In this document: positions 35,701-47,700 of the stretch, one piece after another
How the letters are laid out: every line of letters begins with the position of its first letter
How positions within the stretch are numbered: the stretch's first letter is position 1
Origin: Euborellia annulipes
Taxonomy: Eukaryota; Arthropoda; Insecta; Dermaptera; Anisolabididae
Length of the DNA stretch: 64,000 nucleotides
Reading direction: 5' to 3'
NCBI GenBank assembly: GCA_023213315.1
Contig: JAKCPI010001794.1
Location: forward strand, 1-64,000
Notes under the pieces: generated by a model
The model's input: the letters and a program-made list of their open reading frames with translations, nothing else
What the model was told of the DNA's origin: nothing
The model's database searches: none
Made by a program: the position numbers and the translations under genes

Positions 35701-38700
35701 GATCATACTTATTTATACATAATATCTTATCAATAATCAATTTCGAAATCATTTCTATGATATAAGGTACAATCTTATTATTTTTCTAGAGGGGATAAGA
35801 ATTAATTTTGCTTAATTAAAAGTCTAGTATCATATTCTTTTTGTTGAGGAAATATATATATAGAGAAGTTTGGATTTTTATTTCCCTTTGCCTTTGATCC
35901 TGAACAAAATATTAAGGTACAGTTAGAAATTTCTAAAGGTTCTTAAAGTGAATAAGTTGTCAGGATCAATTTTATATCACCGTTTTTTTTTTTTTTTTTT
36001 TTTTTTAGTTTTCGGCATATTAGGCCATTTAGGCTTTAAACGAAATTAATTTCGATTTATATTGAATCATTTTTTTATTTATATCATTTGATATCCAAAT
36101 GATTTAAATTGGAGTGTCTGGAGTCCGTACCAGTGGCGTCATTTCAAATTTTTCTTGGGGGGGGCAAACTTTTTTTTTTGCTTAAAATTTACTTACAAAT
36201 AGGTATCTCAAATTTGGCCAATGGCGTACAAGTATTTCGTAACGCAATTTGGGGGGAGGGGGGGTCTCGTAAAACGTTACCATGCGTTACAAGGGGGAGG
36301 GGGTTGAACAACGCGTTACGTAACTGGTATTTTAGCGACTTTCCGGTACTTTGCGCAACATAATTGTGACTTTTAGATAAAAATAGCCACTTGAGCGTTA
36401 CGTAACGTCTAGGGGGGGGGGGTTCAGAAAAATGTTACGGCGCGTTACATGGGGGGAGAGGGAGGTCAAAAATCTTCAAAAATTGCGTTACGTAATACTT
36501 GTACGCTCCCCATTATGTAATTTATTTTTTTTTAGTTTATATAGTCTATATTTTGAAATATTTTATTTAGAATAATATAAAATTTAAAAAAGATCCGTTC
36601 CCTTGGCAAATAGCCCCCTGTCCTCCTCAAATGACGAACCCACTCCCCTTGGCTTTTAGATTATCAATATTGACAAATGTCAACATCCGTAACCTCTAGG
36701 CTATGGGAGGGTTATATCAGCCGGCAGTTCTCAAACTTCCCTCACCCTTTCCCGAACCCTTTACAATTCAGCGCCTCATTGATTTAAGATTTGAATCAGT
36801 TCGTGGCTTACTAATCAGATGTTTCCGGTCCAATTTAAATATTGAATACCAAATGGTATAAATGAATCCCAATATATATCGTATTTTATATAAGTATATA
36901 TAATATTATTTAAAATCTAAATGCCGAAAAGACTAAAATAAAATAACCGCTGATATAAAATAGATACTGATAACTTGTACTCTTGATGAGCATAAAATAC
37001 CTCTGCTCTTATTTATAATACCGGCACAAATATGTAGATTATTTCATTAAATTCGGTCACCCACTCGAGATAAGGAATGTCTGTTTACATATCATGAATG
37101 ACCTTGATCGGCTTATATATTAAAATATCTTAAGGTGATTTCCTCGATTGATATCAATTTTAATTGATTTTAAATAAATAAAAATAATAATATTTAAATT
37201 TTTCATACTCTCTTCGCTTTTTAAAATTAACAATACTTTCTCTCTATATATTACATATATAGGTAAGAGAGAGTAAAAATCATTTATCATTTCAATTTAA
37301 TTTAATATTGTCTATTATGAGAGATGCACATGATATTCGCCCTAAACCTAGAGTGCTTTTCTCTCTCTCCCTTCATTATTTTGTTAATTTTAGAATGCTT
37401 CTTCTCGTTTTAATAAAGCAATTAAGCATACAAAAGCTCTCAGAGAAAATGAATACCTAAAGGCTTTTCTATAAGATGAAAAAGCTCTTCGTACTTGAAA
37501 ACGTATAATCCATCACAATTGAATTTATAATTATTTTTTATTCTTACATAAAAGATTTCAAAATATATTACAATTTCTTCTGATTTTATTAATTGAAATT
37601 TTCTTTATTGAGTAGACAAAGCATCCAATGAATGATTATTTCCCGACTTGAACGATACAATTAATTCAGATAATAAATTTATAAATGGGAAAACAGGATG
37701 AATAAAGAAGAGCAGCTAGTATTTGTTTCATTTATTTAAGGCCCATTAAGCTAACGTTTCGGTCTCGGTCGAGACCATCCTCAGAGCTCAATTGTACAAC
37801 CCTATGTATATTAATTTATATCTACAGTATTTATATACCTTGCTATAACTTAAGGGCTATGAATTATATAATTGAGCTTTTTACAATTTATCTCATATTG
37901 ACAGCCCATAAGCTCTGAGGATGGTCTCGACCGAGACCAAAACGTCAGCTTAATGGGCCTTAAATAAATGAAACAAATACTAGCTGCTCTTCTTTATTCA
38001 TCCTGTTTTCTCAATAAATTTATCCAGCTATAAATCTACCTTTCTCAAATTTATAAATAGTGCTTTTTTTTTTTAATTTTTTTAAGGTCTTTTTCGGTAT
38101 CTAAGGCCATTTAGTCCCCATCCCTATTGATTTTATATATTTGGTAGCCAATTTAGATCAAATAAATTTTTTCTCTCTTGGGGTGGGAAACAAACCCGGA
38201 TAATAAATAGGGTATACTGTTAAAATATTTATCTGATGAAATTTTTTAAAACATGGTTAAATATTACATATATTTTTTCTCCTCCAATTTATTTTAATTA
38301 TTCTCCCCGATGTTTCGGATGGGTTAGATTTGTATACTGACTTTCTTAATGGAAGCTTACATCATTGTAACGAATGAAAGGAGGCATCAGTTAAATTGAC
38401 ATCTCTTATCCTAAGAGGCGCCTAGCCTATCTAAACGCCATCGAGAATAATTTTAATAAAGTGAGCCAAAGACAGCGATTCTAGAATAGACTGACCCCTA
38501 AAAAAACACACAAATTCCCTCCTCTCTGAAACTTACTACTGGATAATTTTCTCTAAATTATATTATACTAAAGGAAAGCCAAGGATCTAGAAATAAAGTT
38601 GATTTTTCAAATGTAATAAAAGGGGTAAAAATAAGGAAGGGTTGGAGCAGAGTCGTACCGGCGAGAGGGGAGGGGCGGTCCACCCCAGTAATACAAAATT

Positions 38701-41700
38701 GAAGACGACATAGAGCCCCAAATATGAAAATACTTTATTTTATTTTTCCTAATAAGGGAGCAAACAATTATTACGTAACGCAATTTGGGGGAGGGGGATC
38801 TCGTAAAAAGTTACCATACGTTACAAGTGGGGAGGAGGAGTTGAACAACGCGTTACGTAACTGGTATTTTAGCGACTTTCCGGTACTTTTAGGTAAAAAT
38901 GGCCACTTGAGCGTTACGTAACGTCTAGGGGGGGGGGCGGGTCCAGAAAAATGTTACGGCGCGTTACATGGGGGGGGGGGGGGGGGGGGGCCAAAAATCT
39001 TCAAAAATTGCGTTAAGTAATACTTGTACGCTCCCTAACAAAAAATTGGCCTCCCTCGGGGCTCAGATGAAAACGGAAAAATAAAATGAAAATTTTTCTT
39101 TAGAGCGCCCGGGCCTATCAGTGCTTAGGTGAATTTTGATAAAAAAAAAATTAATGAAAATTTGTCTTTGATAGGGCCTGGGCCCCTCAAGGTTCAGGTA
39201 TATCCGGTATTTTAAAAATATTTTTGTGTATGTTTGGACAGGGGGAGGGGGGGGCGCTCCTGAAAAAAAATCGGCTTCCAACTGTCTCGGTACACCCCTG
39301 GGTTGGACCCAATGGATACACTCTTTCTAAAGAAGATCCGCTTAGTATAGTGAGCGTAGGATATCTATTATTTATCAAAGAGCGAGCATGGGGAAAAGTG
39401 CTTCTTGGGGATTGTCGAGGGATGCAGCTAGGGGACCTTGCTTTACACATCTTTCAAGTGTCAGCTATATATCCTTACATATCGTGCCATACGTTCCTCA
39501 AATTTCAAATTATAAATTGTTTCCAATTAAAAGAGTATACGAACGCGTGTCTAATTTTAACATTCATATTTTTAAGGGTTCTAACCACACCTAGATTTAC
39601 TCAAAGGGATGAGAGAGATGTATGTTTACATACTAATTGTACTCGTTAAAGAAGCGCGATGAATGAACATTGTCGTTTGATTGCTTGGAGCGCGAACCGA
39701 TCAATACCAAAATAGAGGGGGGTGGTGGTGAGCGCGTGTGGGTGGGGGTGGCAAAAGTAGGGGAGGGACAAGCCAGGAGGGGGAGGGCGTGCTCGCTCGC
39801 CGCCACCAATCAATACAGTGCAGTCAGTGCCGGCGCAACGCTCGCCTTGTTAACATCATTGACGTCATATTTTACGCCCGTCTACATCCAACCCACATCC
39901 ACCGCATATTTCCGGCTGGGGTATTAATAGCCACAGACGGACGGCCTTTTCGCGAATCTCTCTCCCCCTCCCCCCTTTGCCCACGATGTGATTCCGTAAA
40001 TCCACACACCCCCCCCTTATACTCTCAAAATGATTGACTATTTCAAGTGTTGGTGAAATTTATTTTAATTTTATTTATTTATTTTTTTTTTTAATTATTT
40101 AAATTTCTTTTATATATACACATTCATATACAAGCACGTCCATGTTGTTAGCATCAAGTGTATCTCATCTTAAGGTGATGTTCTATATCTCTCTCTATAT
40201 CAAATTCAATTAACTAATTATACTTGTTAACCATTTCCTACCAAGAGTTGTTAATTTCTCTTCTAGTTTTTAAAGACTATACTTCCAAAAAATAAAATTT
40301 ATTAAGCAATATAACTATCATCAGTGAATCTATAAATTTACCTCTTAATTTAATTCAAGAGCCTTATATTATATTACTTTTTTATTAGTAAATTTTTTTT
40401 AAAAAAGAAATATGCAAAATACCTCCTAAAAATCAACCAGATGATTTATATTATTAACAAAGCAACACGCCCATGGATTACAAAATTTTTATGTTGTTCT
40501 TTAGACCAAATTTCCTCATTTCTTAGACGAAAATGATACAATTTCATAAACAATTAATTTAATTGTTATATTTTGAATCAAAGTGTGCAAAAATTTTCTA
40601 ACCTATAAAAAAATGCAAAAAACTTAATAAAAATTCAACCTTGGCGTCTCGAGGACCTTTTTTCCATCTCGAAAATTTATTTCAGCTTGGATTATCTGCC
40701 CACTTAATAAAAAGAGTAAATCAACAATATGCATACACTGGTTTAAATATTTATTTATTTAACCCCTTTAATAAATATTTATTTATTATTTAGAACAATA
40801 AAATTTAAATTTTTCATAAATATCAAAATGAATTTTTTTAATTTTTATTGAAAATATAATAAAATTTCCTGACACGATTTTTTAATTAATTTGAAATGAT
40901 TTTTTTGTTTTCAGATACGGATAATACGACCGTGGTGGTCGTCGTGGTGGTGTCCCTGGTTGCTCTTCTTAGTCTCATAACTGCCATCTTTTTCTTCAAA
41001 AGACGAAAAACCCTGGGCAGAAGAGCCATGGATGCTCGACATAACGATTCGTTGAGTCTACCGGACTCGGTTATCGAGACCAGGTGAGTTTACGCTCTAT
41101 AGTATTTTTTTTTTTAACACTGACACTTTTTTCTTACGTACTCACACTCACACACACATTCACACACTCTTTTCGGCAACTTAGGCCATTTAAGACTTTG
41201 AGGATAATTGTTATATTATTTATAATATCTATTGGGGGTCCAGGCATTTCTATTTAAGCCATTTGGTATCTAAATGGCTTAAATAAAGTCATCGGACTGC
41301 CTGGGGTTGGAACCCGCGACATTCGGTATAGAAGGTAGGCACGCTACCAACTAGACCAACCCCGTAGGCTTAGTATTTTTTTTATTATTATACAATCTAA
41401 AAAATATTTGAAACGGGGGTGATTTTTAATACAATATTTTAGTAGTAATCTCTAGATATTTATATATACGAACATCACAAAGATATAAGACAATATAAGA
41501 CTGCATTCTAATTCACTACAATTGTCTAAATAAAAAAATAAATTTTTTATCAAAAGTAAACCTTCAAAATCATATATATATATAAAAAAATAAAATTTAT
41601 TTGTATTGTAACAAGGCAGAAAATAAGAATCCAATCTCCAAAAAATTAAACTGACCCTCGAAAATCACACTGAAGATTTTGAGGTTTAAATAGGAATTTA

Positions 41701-44700
41701 CCTCGGGTTGAATTCTCTATTTATGTGACTTGTTACTATATAAAAATTTTGTCTCAAATTCATTCTGTTCGGCTAGAAATTTTTTCTTATTATAGGGATC
41801 CCCTCAAGTAAGAGTGGGGCTTTTTTTGAGAGACAGTTTTCTTTTCTTATATTATTACTAAACTCTATTTCTTTATTCTTTTAATGCTCCTTATATTTCA
41901 TCGATTATTCTTCTATGTCGTCAAAATTATCTTTTTTACGTGTAGAAATCCCCCCTCCCCACTGATTTTCTATTGCTATTCACTATGAATTAAATAAAAT
42001 TAAAATTTAATCCCTCTAAATAAAATTCTTATCTTCAATTCTAATTTGACTAATTTAAAAAATATCTCTTCTTCGTAGCTGAAAGTTTAGAGATATGTCA
42101 ATATTGATAACTTTTAAAGACAAAAGGTTGTAGGTTCGGATCCCAGGCAGTCTGATGAATATTTTATTTAAATCAATTAGATACCGATTGGTATAAATAA
42201 ATTTGTTTCAATCACATATATCGTTAATAACATAATATGTTAAATTTAAAGACTATATGGCCTCAGATGCCGAAAAAGACTTTAAATAAATACGAAAACC
42301 TGTTTTTTTTTACCTTATACGATTTTTTTAAAATAAAAAATAGATGCAGTATTGTTAAAATAGTACTTCTAAAAATAGTCATTATAATAAAATTTAGGAA
42401 TTTTCGGTCGGTATAATTTCTAATTCATGCAGAAGTTCTTAAATCTAATATTAGTAATAAAAAAAAATAAAACGTGAAGCTCCATCAAAATCTCGACATC
42501 GAATTTTTGACATGAGTTCTCTCTATATATTTCTTATATAAGGTAAGAGAAAGTAAAAATTATAGTTTCCAATGTTTCGGACTATATTCATCACAACAAA
42601 AAGAAAATAATTTTTTTTCTTTTGTCTGCCACATTCTAATTTAGATTGTTTATTTGGACCATCAGGCCTTCCATTTATTCACTCGATGTTCTTTCATGTT
42701 CGGTGACATATATTCATTAGGATTATTGCTCTCGGTTCTATCAGCTCACTCCAATTCCTCTACCCCCGACTTTTTTTCATCTTTTCAATCGCATCTATTA
42801 TTTTTTATTCCCCAGCCCAAAAAAGAAAAATTGGATGAAAAGATAATTTAATAAACTGCTAATATTTTTTAAATAAAAATTGAAAGCTTCTGAATTCATT
42901 GACAAGTTGATTAATGACTTTAATTTTTCACTGCCTAGAGATTCCGGGGGTGCCTAGTGAAAGGCGTTCATAATCAATTTAATGGGGTGGTGACATTATA
43001 ATCTAGCGACATCCTTTTCAACAAGGACGAAATAAACAAATATAATGATTTAAAGTTGAAAATCTTAGATTTGTTTCTAACAATTTCAAGTATGTCGATG
43101 TCAAAACACAAATATTTAGATTTAGACTCAAAGTAACTGCTGAATTGGGATGAATTCTGATAATCAAAAATGTTTCCCCCATCTATTTGTCATCGTTTAT
43201 GTTTTCAAGAGTTTTAAATATTTTTTGTCATTGAAATTCAATTCAACTTCATTTAAGGTTGTTCGGAGATTAAGACACTTTAATAGATTAAAAGCTAATT
43301 TTTTAATAAGTTATTAATCACTATCACATAATCATAAAATAAATTTTTGAAGCAGATCTGACGACAGGGTTATCATGTAATTAATTATTAAAAAATTGAA
43401 ATTTAACATGTAATCTATGGGGAATGTCAACGGAACGGATACATATCGAATTATGTAGCCACTCCTGAAGATAGGTAAAAAAAAAACAAAACTTACATTT
43501 TATCAATTAACTTCAGTAGAATACATTAAAAATAAAATCAAAAGTTTCTGACGTGGGCTTTTAAAGATATTTTAACAAGAAAGTCAAAAAATTCCTGTCG
43601 GCCATATTTAAAAATAAGGAAGTCGCGGGACAGACCAGTGTGGCAACTTCGATTAAAAAAAATCGTTTTTCATTTTTTTTTTCCAATTTACGATATTTTT
43701 TCTCGCAAAGCGCCCATTGTGTCTATTCTGATTTGCATTACTCATTGTAATATTATAAATAAAATACAACTGACACTATACAAGACCAACTTAATCAGCT
43801 GTTAAATGCAAATGTCGCCAGATCTATATTATGCAAATAAATACTTGAGTCAAAAGTCATTCATTTATTATTTTTGGTAATTAAATTATTAACTTAATAC
43901 AATTATAAATTATGATAGATCTCGGCAAAATTATAATAATGAATTTATGCATTCAAATTTTTCATTTTATTAAAAAAAAAAAAAAAATAGATTCTATTAT
44001 GACTTACGGGGTACTATCCGAACAACCTTAATTGAAGATTTTTTTTTTTATTAATTGATTTAAAGATTTCCAATCAATCAATCTTCATTATAGAAATAAT
44101 AAGCTTAAAAAGGCGTATTTAATTTCACAAATGACAAATTATATTTTTTTGAATTTTAAACTAATTTTTAGGTAGTAAATTGAATCTACTAATACTATTA
44201 GAGTCAAGGTCATATATAAGTAACACATATCGACCACGATTCTAGGTAGATATATAAAAATGTAGCTCATTTCAAATTAATTCAATCAAGTCACGAGATT
44301 ATCAAAAATATAAAAAATGAAAATAGAAAGAGAATAGTGAATTATTTATATTGCTTTAAATTTTATTTTTATTTTCTAAATTATATTGGCTACCAAAAGG
44401 GATGAACTTGGCCTCAGATGCCGATGTCCTTGAAAAAAAAAAAAAAAAAAAATAATATTTAATCATCTTTCCTTTCAATCAGTTCAGAACTATATTAATT
44501 TATGAAATATTTCTACAATACAGGCCTACAATATTTTTACTTTCTCTATATATATTTTACTATATATATATATGAGAGAGAGAGAAAGTATTGGTTTCAT
44601 GTCAAAAATTCGATGCCGAGATTTTGATGGATATACACGTTTTGATGTCCCCTGAGTCCAAACAAGTGGTTTCCTCAACATAGTCTGTCTGTCTTTGTGA

Positions 44701-47700
44701 CTGTGTGTCTGTGTTCATTTTAAAGCAAAGCTACGAGGTTGAAATTTTATATTTAACTTACGCAAACCCCCTGAGGCGTGAAAATAAGAAAATCAATTAT
44801 TTTTTAGATGCTCTTTAAAATGTATATTTTCATTTTTCCTTGAAATTGTTTGAAGCACACTTTACTCTTGTCCTTCATAGGAAAGATAGGAGAAATGGTT
44901 GCCATGGTAACAAAGTGGTAAAATATAAATCTTTTTCCATGTTTATAAATTTTACAGACTAAGATTTCTAATATATCGGCGGAAACTAAACATACACGAG
45001 TCGAAACAAAAAAATCTGGTGTGCCAAGCACAGAACACAACTTTTAATTACAGAGGGTAAAAGAAAGTTGTATGCTGTGCGACCAGTCACACCAGATTTT
45101 TTATTTTTTATATTCCCTTGGTTACAATTTCTGACGATCGGCGACAGGGTTGTAGCTAGGATTTCTGTTAGGAGCTGGCATATTTTTCTTGTATATTTTT
45201 GGTTGCTCGTTTTATTTACTTTTTTTTCAAATACACTGTAGTTCTTATTGTTCCAGCAGTTGTTTGTAGTTGGGAATCGTAGTTGAGGACGATAAGGAGA
45301 ATAAAAACAGCCTTCGTTCTCTCTCTCACCACCTTAGTTTATTTGCAAATATTTCGGCTCCTATACAGGTGCCATCTTCAGTGCATATATAATTTTATGA
45401 GAGAGATTGTCAATTTAGTAAAAATATATTCGAGGACAATTAATTGTTCTCTCTCATAAAATTCATATATGCACTGAAGATGGCCCTGTATAGGAGCCGA
45501 AATATTTGAAATAAACTAAGGTGGTGAGAGAGAGAACGAAGGTGGTTTTATCTTATCGTTCTTATTGTTCACTTGTTTAAAAAATTAAATGGTGGCTGGC
45601 CCCCAGGCTTGAAATAGTTGGTAGCGTGCCTACCTTCTATACGGAACGTCGCGGGTTCGGACCCCAGGCAGTCCGATGATTTTTTATTTAAGCCATTTGG
45701 ATACCAAATGGTCTTATAAAACCCCAATATAGATATTAAAAGTTATCGTCAAGTCTTATAAGGCCTAAGTTGCCGAAAAGACTGTGTGAATGAGAAAAGT
45801 GTGAATGTTTTTAAACAAAAAAAACAAAAAAAAAAAAATGGTGGCTGAATATTTGACTGATAGATATTTAAATCTCGATAACCATCTAAAAAGTCAACAT
45901 TTCTTTTTATTAGTGCTTTTTTTTTAAACTTTTTCCATTAGTTCAGTATTCTATCTAAATAATTTTTTTTTTTTGGGATATTTTCGGGCGCCTCCCTCTC
46001 CTAATTAACAAATTTAAAGAAATTTAAATTTAATTTCTAACAACTTTTAAAATTTTAACACTCTCTATATATTTTTATTTATTTATTTATTTGGACTCGG
46101 AGGTGGGTTAGGGAGTTTGAATCGGATTGATTAAAATTTTGGTTTGGTTTTTCAAATTTTTTTAAAGCTTTGAGGACAAGAATAAACTTTTAATAAGTGA
46201 ACATTTTAGAGTTGACTTTCCCAAGCTGTTTATATTAACCAAATAACTTAATTTCTTGACTATAGCTCTTTCGTTATTATTTCAATTTGCAAAAGTCAGT
46301 TATCAGTCAATAAAATCCTCATTTATATTCTTCTACCTTCTTAAACATCCTGTAATCTATTAAAAAAAACTTCCAGTTTTCTTTCTTCAATATTTCAATT
46401 TGACTTTTGCCGCAATTCCTTATATGGAAAAAAAATAATTTATTAATCTTTGACTATTGAAAACTAAAGAGATAAAATTCTTTAAATTAATCAAAATGAA
46501 AATTTGCAAATAAACTTAGCGAGTACTATAGAAAAAACTCCAAACTAAGACTATTCATATATTATGAATAAACATTTTTGAGTAGATCATACATTAGTTT
46601 ATTTATTTTTAATTAAAATAAAATACATGACTCTATTATATCATCGGGATTATATTTTACTATTTTCTTGAGAGATATCTTGCTGAAGGCCGGAAATTTC
46701 GATCGAAACTCTCGACAAGTGTTTTATTAGACACACAAATTTTAATTAATTTCCTGTGCGATTTTCCTTGTGGCTTTGTTCCTTCCTTCATTCTCGCTCT
46801 TCGTTTCATTTATTCTAATCCAGAAAAGTTCTTATTAATTTAATTTAATTATTCACTCTCCGGCTAATTTCCTTAGAGAGTAAGGATCCATCTCACCAGT
46901 GGCGGATTTACAATATATTTTAGAGGCAGAAAATGGGAGAGGGGCTATCTCTCACATCCATATCCACATATGTGTGCTTGCAAATTCTTTATATTTGCAA
47001 TAATAAAAGAGAGGGGAGAGGGAGCGATTGACTGGATCACTCGAAATGGGTCCTCCCTTGCAATCTACCCATCCCCTCTCCTTTCAGTTCCAAAAAATAA
47101 TAGTAAAAGTTCTATAAAAACTTAATAATAATACATCATTTGCTTTCCATTGTTATCCAAAGATACAGGCTGATATTCGGATTAAATAGTTGAGTTCACT
47201 CTTGTCTGAGCTATCACAATTTTGACCCATAAATATTTTTTCTAATACCCCTACTATTCTAATCTCCTCTTTAATTAAGGGAGTGTAGGAGCGGCGTCTA
47301 AACGTACAGTGAGGGACAATATTAAGTCCCACACAAGCGTTTTCTACTTGTGATTATTTCATTGTTTAAAAAAAAATATTATATATTTTTTAATGGAATC
47401 TTTCATGGTTCAAACCTAGAAAATTTCCAATAAAGATTTTCATTTTCTTTTATAAAAACAATGAAATAATCACAAGTAGAAAACGCATGGGTGGGACTTA
47501 ATATTGACCCTCAATGTATTGTACTTTAAAAAAGCAATTCACGCAGTTAGAGAATTTAATTTCACTAATCATCCACTTGGACTATGATAAGGTTACAATA
47601 TATCATCTGGGGATATTATTTCTTCATGTTATAAATATAATAAAAATCTGGTGTGACTGTTGCACAGCACACATCTTTTTGTGCTTGTCACACCAGATTT

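Larger units (their letters stand above)
37690..38015. repeat. Foldback carrying the best pair of hammerhead-like motifs
   Basis: The arms, about 37690-37793 and 37904-38015, are near-perfect inverted copies. They share ATGAATAAAGAAGAGCAGCT, TTTCATTTATTTAAGGCCCA and the motif itself. The spacer of about 110 bp is AT-rich. Confidence 0.8.
21539..40914 (+). other. 19.4-kb intron between RPTP exons 10 and 11
   Basis: The largest intron, splitting ectodomain from membrane span. It holds family H copies, the 12-unit array (24803-25772), SINE, MITE and foldback remnants, a promoter-like block (30090-30281), a GC-rich island (39640-40030) and long AT-rich stretches with nothing recognised. Such empty stretches include 21540-22730, 24070-24800, 25900-26800, 27700-29340, 32710-33020 and 33660-34590. 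Confidence 0.7.
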
